Positions 1 through 7,763 are shown, numbered from the stretch's first letter. The stretch is 15,022 nucleotides of DNA from CAZEAN01 sp964510225 (GCA_964510225.1 CAZEAN010000136.1:1-15022); one strand, 5' to 3'. Notes: a model not told the origin generated them from the letters alone. Numbers and translations: made by a program.

Positions 1-1209
1 GCCGACCCCGGACCCTTGAGCGCGACGACTGCTGCCGTGCCGGACGAAGTCTTCTGCGAAGAGCAGGGGATTCTCTCCTTCGAGGACCCTGACGAGGATG
101 ACCCGACCTGGTTCTTTCATCAACCGATCGACGGTGCTCCCTGGGTTCTCCTCGCTGAAGTGGTTCAGTCAGAGTTGGAGTCAGAAGGCTCTCAGGTCTT
201 CCGCCTCGTCAGCTTTCTGATGGCTGGTCTCCTCCTCGGTTTCACCATTACCGAAGCCACGGGTGGGGCGAGGGGGGGGGGTGGTGGTGGCGGTGGTGGC
301 GGTGGCGGAGGCGGAGGCGGAGGGAGTGTCTCTCCGAGTCCACCCGCCGGTGATGCCGCTGTTGTCCTCGCTGGAGTCGATCGCGAAGGGCTCCTCCGAC
401 CTTGGGAGTGGGTCGGTCGCTCTTGGGTTCGTCCTCGTGACGTCCGTCCAGGAATCACTCTAAGTGCTTCAGTTCGTGATCTCTTCGGAGGATCCACACC
501 AACTGCGATGGCGTCGGCCAGTTCCGCATTGACTCAGAATAACAACAGAACTCCCAGCTCTCCTTCAGTACCGGCTACAACGTTGAATGATTCTGGGATC
601 ACGCGCAACAGCCTACTTTCCCGTACAGCAGAACTTGCCCCAACCGAAGACCAAGGAGAGGCAGGCGGAGGTGACAATCGAGAGGCTGAGGTGGTTGATC
701 TTGATCCACAAGATCCTCCACGACCGGCGAACGATCCAGCATTACCCCCGCCACCGATTTCAGAGCTATTCAATTCAACGGATTTACTCTCGGGACTCCA
801 AGGTAACGGCGATGCACTCGCGGCGATCACGGCACCGATTGCCACCGATCAACGCCCAGGCTTCTTTTCCCAGGAGTCCCAAGGCCTCTTCTCGTTCAAT
901 GGTCTTGGCGGGACCGGAGGAGGGTTCTTCGGTGGAACTGGACTCGGTGGCACCGGCTTTACTGAGATCGACCCCCCTGGAACAGTGATCCCGACAGTGA
1001 TCCCACCCACGGTTGATTTTCCCGATTTCGGTGAACCCTTCCCATTCGAACCGCCGACGCCGAGCACCCCTCCGGGCTCAACCGAAGAGCCCCCGACCTT
1101 CCCGGTCACCATCCCAGAACCACCGAGCCTGATTTCGGTGAGCATCGCAGCGCTCGTGCTCTTCGTCATCCTCCGCAGGTGGAATGGTCGACGTCCGGTG
1201 TTGGACTGA
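1..1209 (+). CDS. PEP-CTERM-like sorted protein, 5' end cut by window
   Basis: The frame is open from base 1, so the true start probably lies upstream; the first in-window start is a TTG at 16 (used for numbering, 397 residues). Visible parts: an acidic N-terminal stretch, a hydrophobic segment at about 61-79, an uninterrupted run of 17 glycines (87-103), a long low-complexity region rich in Ser, Gly and Pro, and a C-terminus with Pro-Glu-Pro at 367-369, a hydrophobic helix at about 372-386 and then basic residues (R387, R388, R392, R393). That tripartite tail matches PEP-CTERM exosortase sorting signals; if it works as in that family, the tail is cut and the protein goes to the envelope or exopolysaccharide. 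No catalytic domain is recognised. The family of the N-terminal part is unknown. The PEP-CTERM reading is fairly secure; the real 5' end cannot be seen. Confidence 0.7.
   Translation, partial: ADPGPLSATTAAVPDEVFCEEQGILSFEDPDEDDPTWFFHQPIDGAPWVLLAEVVQSELESEGSQVFRLVSFLMAGLLLGFTITEATGGARGGGGGGGGGGGGGGGGGSVSPSPPAGDAAVVLAGVDREGLLRPWEWVGRSWVRPRDVRPGITLSASVRDLFGGSTPTAMASASSALTQNNNRTPSSPSVPATTLNDSGITRNSLLSRTAELAPTEDQGEAGGGDNREAEVVDLDPQDPPRPANDPALPPPPISELFNSTDLLSGLQGNGDALAAITAPIATDQRPGFFSQESQGLFSFNGLGGTGGGFFGGTGLGGTGFTEIDPPGTVIPTVIPPTVDFPDFGEPFPFEPPTPSTPPGSTEEPPTFPVTIPEPPSLISVSIAALVLFVILRRWNGRRPVLD
272..324 (+). repeat. Poly-G(10) plus GGN trinucleotide repeat inside the first gene
   Basis: Ten consecutive G occupy 272-281, followed by an unbroken series of GGT/GGC/GGA codons to 324. 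Together they encode 17 glycines. Homopolymeric G tracts of this length inside a reading frame are prone to slipped-strand length changes. The frames before and after the tract are both consistent with the same protein, so the gene is in the ON phase here. Confidence 0.9.
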
Positions 1210-1495
1210 TCACCCTGCCCCAGCTCCGAGTCCTCGAAGGCTCCCTCCCGCAACGACGCGACTACTTTTCAATCCAGAGCTTCGGATCCGACCTCGTGAG
1301 ACCGTAGCCCACCATCAAATTGCAGATAATGTGGAACTTTCCTATTCCTAGGTTTCCGGTTTACGTTGCTTGAAGTTCCCTTTTAATGTTGCAAACTTTC
1401 GAAATGGGCAAACCAAAATTGAGTGATCCATTCTTATCTTGCCACTTGACCTCCATGCAAGTTTGCCTCTTCGTTTATATGCGGAGCGATGAGAC
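1210..1495 (+). other. Intergenic leader of the FG-GAP protein gene
   Basis: This is 286 bases without a gene. Composition changes from GC-rich to AT-richer near 1315, as expected for a promoter-containing leader. An 8-base inverted repeat (gcaaactt at 1391-1398, aagtttgc at 1459-1466) is present but widely spaced. TTGACC at 1446-1451 and TTTATAT around 1474-1480 resemble promoter boxes, but their spacing is too long to call. GGAG at 1483-1486 lies 9 bases before the ATG and is a reasonable ribosome binding site. Confidence 0.4.
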
Positions 1496-4078
1496 ATGGC
1501 TTCGAGGTGGAACCGGACGAAGCGAATTCTAGCGATTGAGTCACTAGAGGATCGAACAGTTCTGGCCCCGATTCTCCACGCGCACGATTCCGATGGTGAC
1601 CTCTTTACAGTTGACGTCACGACCGGTGAAACGAACGTGATTGGCAGAATGCCAGCAGTTATGTTCGACATCGCATTCGCTCCTGACGGCCAGCTCTACG
1701 GAGTCGACGGCGCAGCCAATGCGAACCTTTATGTGATCGACGCTAGCGATGCGTCAGGGACATTGATCGGCTCGGTGGGCGCGCCGATCAATGCGCTCGT
1801 ATTTTCCCCGGCTGGGACGCTGCTTGGCGCCCAGGATCAGCTATTCTCGATCGACCTTGAAACTGGAACGGGTACGCCATTTCCCGAGGACCTGGGAACT
1901 TTTAGTTCTGCGGGTGATCTTGCCTTCGACGCGCAAGGACGCCTCCTGTTGAGCGGCCCTTTAAGTGGCAACAACGCCCCCTCAAGACTTGCCGAAATCA
2001 ATCAGATGACTGGCGCAGTTGAGCAGGAGATCGGCGAAATCGGGTTCGACGGCGTGCTCGGACTTGCTTTCGGCTCCGACGGCGTGCTCTACGGCCTCTC
2101 GAACAGGACCGAAGAGGTCTTCGCCATCGACCCGGTGACCGGGTTGGGTTCGTCCCCTGTCTCCTTCAGTGATGACGTGGTGGGCACCTTCGGAGGGAGC
2201 TTCTTCGAAGAAAGTAACCGCATCGTTATCAACGACGTCAGCGTCGTGGAGGGTAATACCGGGACGACCGATGCAGTCTTCACGCTGAGTCTTTCTGCCT
2301 CGTCAACTTCCGAGGTCGCCGTCGACTTCGTGACAACGACGGCTACGGCAACCGCCGATGTCGACTACCAAGGCCGCTCCGGCACGGTGCGCTTTGCTCC
2401 TGGTGAGACGTTGGCGTCGGTGTCGATTCCGGTGGTCGGCGATCTGCAGGACGAGCTGGATGAGACGTTCACGGTTGATTTGAGCAACCCAGTCGGCGGC
2501 ACAATCGACGACGCCCAGGGCGTTGGCACGATCGTTGACGACGATGGGCCCCCGCCGCCGGTCGTGGAAGACCTAGTGCGGTTCGGCTTCCATGCCCAAC
2601 CAACTCGGCTGGTCGTCACGTTCAGCGTCGACATCGCTCCGGCATCGGTCGAGGACGTAAGTAACTACAGCGTCATCCACTCGGGTCGTGATGGTGTGTT
2701 CGGTACGCCCGACGACCGGACGATTCCAATCGCCTCGGCGGACTATGAGGCGGCGTCACGTTCTGTCACGTTACTGTCATCCGAACTCCTCAGTTTGTTC
2801 ACCACGCATATCCTCGTGATTTCGGACGACGTCATCAGCCTTGAAGGCAATCGGCTCGACGGAGACGACGACGGATCACCGGGAGGCCCGTTCGTCAGGC
2901 AGTTCGGGCGAGAGATCCTCAGCACGAACCCTCCAGTGGAGAATCGATCGGCCGGACCGTTGGGAGATTACGACGGGGATGGGGTCGATGACCTCGCCCT
3001 CTTCGAGTTCGATGAGGCTATCGGCATTGGCCGATTCTTCGTCCGTCAATCGTCGCGCGTCGGGAGGGCCGATGAGCAGCTTATCCTCGAGATAGGCAAT
3101 GCTGGCGCTATCCCCGTCGCGGGCGACTTCGACGGCGATGGTATCACCGACATCGCCGTCGTAGACCCAAACGCCATCCTGACCCCCGGCGGAACGGTGC
3201 CCGATGCGACGGTCTGGACAATCCTACTCTCGAGCAAAGACTTCGACCCAGCCGATCCGATGATCGTTCCCTTCGGTGCCCCAGGGTCGCTGGACCGACC
3301 GGCCCCTGCGGACTATGACGGCGACGGCATCACTGACATCGCCACTCTCCGGCCAGACAGCGACCTGATCCCTGGCGCCGCCGAGTGGTTCATCCGACCT
3401 TCGAGCGATATTGACGACGGCTTCCGCGTCCAGTTCGGCGCGGCCAACGGTGTCGACCTGCCCGCCCCGGCCGACTACGACGGCGATGGAGTCGATGACA
3501 TCGCCGCGTACCGGTCCGATAGCGACCTGGTTCCCGGAGCCGCGCAATTGTTCGTGCTACCCTCGGCACCAAACCTTCCCAGGTACGAGGATCGACTCGA
3601 TGGCTTCCCCGTGACCATCGGCGTTGCAAGCGGCCATTCGGCCCCGGCCGACTACAATGGTGATGGACGGGTCGACGTCGCTGTGTTCCTGTCGGCGGAG
3701 ATTCCGACACAGAATCGGTCCCAGTATACAGTCCTGCCGTCGCGAGGGCTCTCGCCGCAGTTTGGTGACCCGCTCTCGGTGCCCCTCAGTGTCGAGAGTA
3801 GCATTGCGGCCCCCGCCGATTACGATGGTGATGGGATTGCCGACTTTGCTGACTTCCAGCCAGAGTCGGGACGGTGGACCATCCGTTCAAGCTCGCTCGA
3901 CGTTTCCGAGTCTCCCAGGGTGATCACCTACGGTCCGACAGGCTCTGGTGCCGTGCCGGTCCTCTCGCCGCTGTCCTCTCGGCTTATCGCCACGGGAAAC
4001 CCGATAACGCTCGGGGCAATGTCGACGTCGCCCTTGTCCGGTTCATCCCGGACGAGAGGATCCAGGTCGACCACATGA
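1496..4078 (+). CDS. Secreted Calx-beta and FG-GAP/VCBS repeat protein
   Basis: 860 codons from ATG with GGAG 9 bases upstream. The N-terminus is basic, then carries IESLEDRTVLA (about residues 15-25), the motif seen at the start of many planctomycete exported proteins. Residues about 25-240 contain repeated units of the kind FxxDGxLYGV...DxxTG, like a beta-propeller. Residues about 242-350 form a Calx-beta domain (VVEGNTGTTDAVFTLSLS, ending GTIVDDDG). A region at about 357-475 looks like a bacterial Ig/SbsA-type domain. Six D-Y/F-D/N-G-D-G loops begin near residues 491, 544, 606, 660, 719 and 775, the calcium loops of FG-GAP/VCBS repeats. The role is probably cell-surface binding or adhesion; no enzyme motif is seen. 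The last 24 residues in this frame are Ser/Thr/Arg-rich and look non-coding, while the -1 frame looks coding: see the entry at 3997-4176. Confidence 0.85.
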   Translation: MASRWNRTKRILAIESLEDRTVLAPILHAHDSDGDLFTVDVTTGETNVIGRMPAVMFDIAFAPDGQLYGVDGAANANLYVIDASDASGTLIGSVGAPINALVFSPAGTLLGAQDQLFSIDLETGTGTPFPEDLGTFSSAGDLAFDAQGRLLLSGPLSGNNAPSRLAEINQMTGAVEQEIGEIGFDGVLGLAFGSDGVLYGLSNRTEEVFAIDPVTGLGSSPVSFSDDVVGTFGGSFFEESNRIVINDVSVVEGNTGTTDAVFTLSLSASSTSEVAVDFVTTTATATADVDYQGRSGTVRFAPGETLASVSIPVVGDLQDELDETFTVDLSNPVGGTIDDAQGVGTIVDDDGPPPPVVEDLVRFGFHAQPTRLVVTFSVDIAPASVEDVSNYSVIHSGRDGVFGTPDDRTIPIASADYEAASRSVTLLSSELLSLFTTHILVISDDVISLEGNRLDGDDDGSPGGPFVRQFGREILSTNPPVENRSAGPLGDYDGDGVDDLALFEFDEAIGIGRFFVRQSSRVGRADEQLILEIGNAGAIPVAGDFDGDGITDIAVVDPNAILTPGGTVPDATVWTILLSSKDFDPADPMIVPFGAPGSLDRPAPADYDGDGITDIATLRPDSDLIPGAAEWFIRPSSDIDDGFRVQFGAANGVDLPAPADYDGDGVDDIAAYRSDSDLVPGAAQLFVLPSAPNLPRYEDRLDGFPVTIGVASGHSAPADYNGDGRVDVAVFLSAEIPTQNRSQYTVLPSRGLSPQFGDPLSVPLSVESSIAAPADYDGDGIADFADFQPESGRWTIRSSSLDVSESPRVITYGPTGSGAVPVLSPLSSRLIATGNPITLGAMSTSPLSGSSRTRGSRSTT

Positions 4079-4176
4079 TCTCCGACGTACTGCGGGGACT
4101 CATCGGACTTGTCGAACTTTTGTTTGGTCCACCCATGGTGCCACCGCCAGAAGGGGTTCAAAGGCCCGAGGCTTGA
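3997..4176 (+). other. Slippery heptamer and -1 frame C-terminal extension of the FG-GAP gene
   Basis: AAACCCG at 3997-4003 is read in the upstream frame as A-AAC-CCG, the canonical X-XXY-YYZ arrangement for -1 slippage. After a -1 shift the next codon is GAT at 4003, and 57 codons run to TGA at 4174-4176. The extension reads DNARGNVDVALVRFIPDERI and continues with hydrophobic and acidic residues and mostly G/C third positions. The upstream frame gives only a low-complexity tail to 4078. The shifted product would be about 893 residues. A 9-bp hairpin (4033-4041 with 4048-4056, one G-U, 6-base loop) lies downstream, but 29 bases from the heptamer, farther than usual. A recent single-C deletion or sequencing error in the CCC run explains the data equally well. 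Confidence 0.6.
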
Positions 4177-4559
4177 GCCAGATCCAGGGTAACTCTCTTG
4201 TCCGGTTCTAAGAGTGTCGGAGGCCAGCAATGGCCTCCGGAAACTCGAGAGTACTCTTAGTAAGTTGTGTGTCGTCGTTTGAAATTGAAAATATTGTGAT
4301 GTTAATTGAAAATTCATGTGCTTACTAAGTTAGGAGCGCATGGAGTAGAAGCAAATCTTAGTATTTCTCCTTGTTGATTAGTCAAGCCTTCAGCCGAGGT
4401 GTTAATCGATTGACTGAAAGCCGTTGGCAGCATTGTTTTGAAATCGATCGAAATATTTCGCGATCAGCGGCGAACTTCCTTCTGCGACTGGGTCCCTCGA
4501 CTTTGTAGGAAGCCAGTTCGATCCCCGACTAACAGAGACATCGAAAGCGAAGGAGCTGA
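4177..4559 (+). other. Intergenic region with nested hairpins, direct repeats and a palindrome
   Basis: This is 383 bases without a gene. It holds a nested hairpin near 4208-4260 (separate entry), two direct repeats attgaaaat at 4284-4292 and 4305-4313 (21 bases apart, about two helical turns), and a 12-base palindrome cgaaatatttcg at 4449-4460, about 100 bases before the next start. The central part is AT-rich. The palindrome is of operator size. AAGGAG at 4550-4555 is the ribosome binding site of the following hydrolase gene. No -10/-35 pair could be assigned with confidence. Confidence 0.5.
4208..4329 (+). other. Nested inverted repeats with alternative pairings; possible structured 3' UTR or leader RNA
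   Basis: The inner hairpin is cggaggcca (4218-4226) paired with tggcctccg (4231-4239), nine perfect pairs closed by a GCAA (GNRA-type) tetraloop. It is enclosed by ctaagagt (4208-4215) paired with actcttag (4253-4260). A third element, cttagtaag at 4256-4264, overlaps the closing arm and is exactly complementary to cttactaag at 4321-4329, so the two pairings are mutually exclusive. No T-run follows, so this is not a standard intrinsic terminator. It lies 31 bases after the -1 frame stop of the FG-GAP gene. Confidence 0.55.
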
Positions 4560-4562
4560 TTG

Positions 4563-6377
4563 ATGACGCAGCGATTCAGCATGGTTCGTCCGGCACGAGT
4601 GGTCGCCTTGGTGATGGTTGGACTGGTTTCGGCCTTGATGGTTCAAGCCAACGTTCAGGCTCAGGAGTCGAAATCGCCGGCAGCAGGAAATTGGGTTGGC
4701 GAGCTTGATCTTGGTCAAATCGCGTTAACCTTGGTTTTGAAGGTGGAAGCGGACGATGCCGGAAACCTCAAAGGAGGTTTTGGGAGTCCCGACCAGGGTC
4801 CGGGATTCAGAGAAGTTCCCACGATTTCGTTTACCAAGACTGAGCTTCGCTTCGAGATCCCTCAAATCAACGCAATTTTCGAAGGAAAGATGTCCCAAGA
4901 CGGCAACTCGATTGAGGGGACGTTTGTTCAGAACGGTCGACGGACCCCCGTGACCTGGAAACGTACGGCTTCGGCAGATCTGCCCAAGCCTCCGGTGGCC
5001 CCCGACGAATTGAAAGGGGTCTGGGAAGGTCCGATCGAAGTTGGCGGGGGGATCCAACTCCGAGTCGCGCTGCGCATCGAGCCCAGTGAAGCCAATGAGG
5101 GGAACCTGACACCCTACTTCGACAGCATCGATCAGAACGTCAAAGGGATTCCTGTTTCGGCGATTTCGTTCAAGGATGGCAAACTCAAGTTCGAAGTGAA
5201 GACGATCGCAGGGAGCTTTGAAGGGGCCCTGAGCGACGATGGGACGAAAGTAGAGGGCACTTGGAAACAAGGGCAATCGATGAAGCTCACCCTAACCCGA
5301 TCCGATGAAGTCAGCAGCTTGGAGCGTCCGCAACACCCTGAGCCCCCATTCCCGTACGTGGTTGAAGAGCTTGTCTTTGAGAATCCTGAGGCGGGAATCA
5401 CGCTCGCAGGGACGCTCACGATGCCCGAAGGAGAAGGTCCGTTCCCAGGGGCAGTGATGATTTCAGGGTCGGGGCCTCAGGATCGTGATGAAACCCTGAT
5501 GGGGCACAAGCCGTTTCTCGTCGTTGCGGATCACCTCACTCGAAACGGCGTTGCGGTCTTGAGGTACGATGACCGTGGGACCGCCAAATCAAGTGGAGAC
5601 CACAGCACGGCGACTAGTGACGATTTTGCAACCGATGCCCTTGCTGCGGCCCGATTTCTTGAAGAGCGTCCCGAGGTTGACGCGAGTGCGGTGGGATTGA
5701 TTGGCCATAGTGAAGGTGGCTTGATTGCACCGATGGCCGCTGCTGTCGCTCCCGACGAGATCGACTACATCATTCTGATGGCTGGGACTGGCGTTACCGG
5801 TGCCGAAATCCTGAAGCGACAACGATACCTCATCGCTAAAGACACGGGAGCCAGTGAAGAAGACCTCCAGTCACAGGAAGAGGTCCTCGACAAGCTGATG
5901 GAGATCATCGAGAAATCTGAAGATCCTGAAACGAAGGACCGTCAGATCGCCGCGCTGATTGCCGAGATCAAGGAGTCACTTGACGAGGAAGATCTCAAGG
6001 AGATCGCCGAGGCAGGGACTACGCTCGAAGAAGGAATCAAACAAACGGCCGCGCAGCTAAGCACTCCTTGGTTTGGTTACTTTCTCACGTTCGATCCCGC
6101 GACTGCACTTGAACAAGTCGCGTGCCCCGTTTTTGCCTTCTGGGGGAGCAAAGACCTCCAGGTCGATCCTGAACAGAACGCAGAACCCGTCGAAAGAGCC
6201 CTCGAATCCGCGCCGACGGACGACGTCACAATCATCGTCTTCGAGGGGCTCAATCACCTCTTTCAACACTCGAAAACCGGCTCACTTTCCGAGTACGGCA
6301 CCAACACCGAAACCTTCGCCCCCGAAGTCCTCGAGTCGATGAGCACTTGGCTCTTAGAACGCTTCGGTGCTGAGTGA
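4563..6377 (+). CDS. Secreted alpha/beta hydrolase with duplicated N-terminal beta domain
   Basis: 604 residues from ATG 4563; AAGGAG at 4550-4555 lies 7 bases upstream, which favours this ATG over the in-frame TTG at 4560. A signal peptide spans about 1-34 (hydrophobic 12-27, then Ala-rich). Two tandem copies of a domain of about 95 residues follow (about 42-134 and 150-246), sharing W-x-G start, G-x-P and S-F/I-x-x-x-x-L-x-F/F-E motifs and an EGT end. The hydrolase domain starts near 265: G-S-G-P-Q-D-R-D loop, GHSEGG nucleophile elbow with Ser383, Asp531 in FWGSKD and His565 in GLNH, a complete catalytic triad. A charged helical insertion of about 95 residues (about 415-510) separates Ser from Asp and is likely a lid. 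It is probably an exported esterase or serine-aminopeptidase-like (S33/dienelactone-type) enzyme; the substrate is unknown. Confidence 0.88.
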   Translation: MTQRFSMVRPARVVALVMVGLVSALMVQANVQAQESKSPAAGNWVGELDLGQIALTLVLKVEADDAGNLKGGFGSPDQGPGFREVPTISFTKTELRFEIPQINAIFEGKMSQDGNSIEGTFVQNGRRTPVTWKRTASADLPKPPVAPDELKGVWEGPIEVGGGIQLRVALRIEPSEANEGNLTPYFDSIDQNVKGIPVSAISFKDGKLKFEVKTIAGSFEGALSDDGTKVEGTWKQGQSMKLTLTRSDEVSSLERPQHPEPPFPYVVEELVFENPEAGITLAGTLTMPEGEGPFPGAVMISGSGPQDRDETLMGHKPFLVVADHLTRNGVAVLRYDDRGTAKSSGDHSTATSDDFATDALAAARFLEERPEVDASAVGLIGHSEGGLIAPMAAAVAPDEIDYIILMAGTGVTGAEILKRQRYLIAKDTGASEEDLQSQEEVLDKLMEIIEKSEDPETKDRQIAALIAEIKESLDEEDLKEIAEAGTTLEEGIKQTAAQLSTPWFGYFLTFDPATALEQVACPVFAFWGSKDLQVDPEQNAEPVERALESAPTDDVTIIVFEGLNHLFQHSKTGSLSEYGTNTETFAPEVLESMSTWLLERFGAE

Positions 6378-6570
6378 GGTGATCGCCAATCCGGCTTCCT
6401 TCATCAACACGGATGGAGAAGGGAGCCAGCTTCGCGCTACGAATCTGAGAATGAGGAGTACTGGCCTTCCAAGGGGATCTGGTGGTTCGATCACTCAAGA
6501 GGTTGGCTTGAGGGAGCCGATGACTCAATCCGAGAGGGTCGATGCTACCTTTGAACCGAGGACTTTCGAG

Positions 6571-7164
6571 ATGATCCAGAACCAGCGATTGTCGTTCTTC
6601 CGCTTGATCATGCTGTGTACGATCCTAATCGCTGTAATTGGTCAGGTCGCCATTCCGGATGAAGCCTCTGCTGGAGGGACAGCGCAAGGCCCGTTGATTC
6701 TGCCCTCACCCCAAGAACCGCAGATCGCAATCACGACCATTGATGAGTTAGCTCGGCTCAGTCCGGAAGCGTTGTTGATGCTCTATCGGAGCGGACGGCC
6801 CGCGATCGTCCCGATTGGAGAGGTCAGAGGTCTTCCGATCACTCTCCCCGGTAAACGGATCAGCGTCTTCGCATCCAAGGCAGGTCGAGTGGTCTGGCAA
6901 GGCAAGATCTTTGAACCTGGATCTGGTCAAGCAGTAAATCGCTTCTTCGGACTCTCGATCATTCGGGGCAACCTTGGCTATGGTCCCTCCAAGCTCGATG
7001 GCCACCCAGCCTTGATCCTCGATTACGACGGGACCTCGATACTTTATGGACGCTATCGTGACGAGATCCGCGAAGTTGCCCCGGGGATCTTGCTTGGCTT
7101 GATGTACGATCGTGACTCCAACAATCTCCTCCCTCGTCGTTTTTTTGCGATCGAGACCAACTGA
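6571..7164 (+). CDS. Small secreted protein of unknown function
   Basis: 197 residues from ATG 6571, preceded by GAGGA (6558-6562) at 8 bases. The frame is open back to 6367, but those extra codons lack a signal-like start; ATG 6520 is a possible alternative. Residues 1-34 form a signal peptide (hydrophobic about 12-27, ending ASA before GG). The mature part has IDELARLSPEALLMLYR, a likely helix, then a beta-rich core with W-Q-G-K-x-F, N-R-F-F-G, S-K-L-D-G-x-P, LDYDGTS (150-156) and RDEIREVAPG (163-172), ending in short strands. These conserved-looking motifs suggest a small barrel-like fold found widely as uncharacterised protein, but I cannot name the family. It lies 193 bases after the hydrolase gene in the same orientation and could share its transcript. 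Confidence 0.75.
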   Translation: MIQNQRLSFFRLIMLCTILIAVIGQVAIPDEASAGGTAQGPLILPSPQEPQIAITTIDELARLSPEALLMLYRSGRPAIVPIGEVRGLPITLPGKRISVFASKAGRVVWQGKIFEPGSGQAVNRFFGLSIIRGNLGYGPSKLDGHPALILDYDGTSILYGRYRDEIREVAPGILLGLMYDRDSNNLLPRRFFAIETN

Positions 7165-7185
7165 AGGCCTCGATTCCGAGGGTTG

Positions 7186-7222
7186 ACGACGAAACTCATT
7201 TGCTATCAACGAGTTTCGTCGT
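7186..7222 (+). terminator. Perfect 12-bp hairpin after the small secreted protein gene
   Basis: acgacgaaactc (7186-7197) pairs perfectly with gagtttcgtcgt (7211-7222) around a 13-base loop, 21 bases after the stop codon. No T-tract follows directly, though T-rich sequence appears at 7263-7290 (two copies of tgatttttc). It could be a 3' end stabiliser or a weak terminator, or the binding site of a dimeric regulator. Confidence 0.5.
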
Positions 7223-7596
7223 GATTCGACTGATTGGTGAACGTTCCCTCGCGAAGGTTCTCTGATTTTTCTGGTTTGTTTTTGATTTTTCCCTGTTTGG
7301 GCGCGAACAATATCCTCCCTGGGTTTGTCAAATCTCGCGTACGACGCGCAAGGATCGGCAATCCAGGTGCGTTGTAAGGTTTAGCTGGAGCCGTGAGGAT
7401 TCGGTTTCAGTATGAATTCATCACTTTTTATTAAGTCCAATCGAATCAGTTTCGAGGGGATAATTTCTTCCTAAGCGACGATCGATCTTCCTTACATCAC
7501 TGAGATCGGTCCTCTGACGATGGCCACTGGCTGTCGCTCTGAATGTCGCCTCACCAACGTTTCCGCCTCATCCAGGCGGCTGTGAGGGTATCTGCC

Positions 7597-7746
7597 ATGT
7601 TGACCAACCGCATCACCCGGACGCTCTCGGCCACCAACAACCGGCTGAACCTCGGCACGCGGCTAAACGCCCCGGCGGCGACTGTCAACATGGGACAGAT
7701 CCAGACCCTGCGCAGTTGCTTTAGCCATTTCGGGCGCTATATGCGT
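7597..7746 (+). pseudogene. Short coding-like remnant, unidentified
   Basis: Starting near the ATG at 7597, roughly 45 codons have almost exclusively G or C in the third position, unlike the surrounding DNA. The translation contains TNRITRTLSATNNRLNLG, then TR, APAATV, and GQIQTLRSCFSHFGRYMR. Many codons have the form AAC or a relative (ACC, ATC, CTC) and the NNRxNxGxR spacing faintly recalls the end of FGE-type variable regions of diversity-generating retroelements. The later part faintly recalls C-termini of bacterial reverse transcriptases. The coding signal fades after about 7746. No ribosome binding site is evident. This is more likely a fragment or decayed copy than a functional gene; both family resemblances are weak. 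Confidence 0.3.
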
Positions 7747-7763
7747 GCTGAGATTACGGAGTC

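Noticed and set aside
192..497. Minus-strand frame with a poly-proline tract opposite the poly-glycine tract
   Set aside because: It is the mirror of the GGN repeat; the + frame has the PEP-CTERM tail and continuous composition over about 400 codons.
1446..1481. TTGACC and TATAT as promoter boxes before the FG-GAP gene
   Set aside because: The spacing is 22 bases or more instead of about 17, and planctomycete promoter consensus is not well defined; not called.
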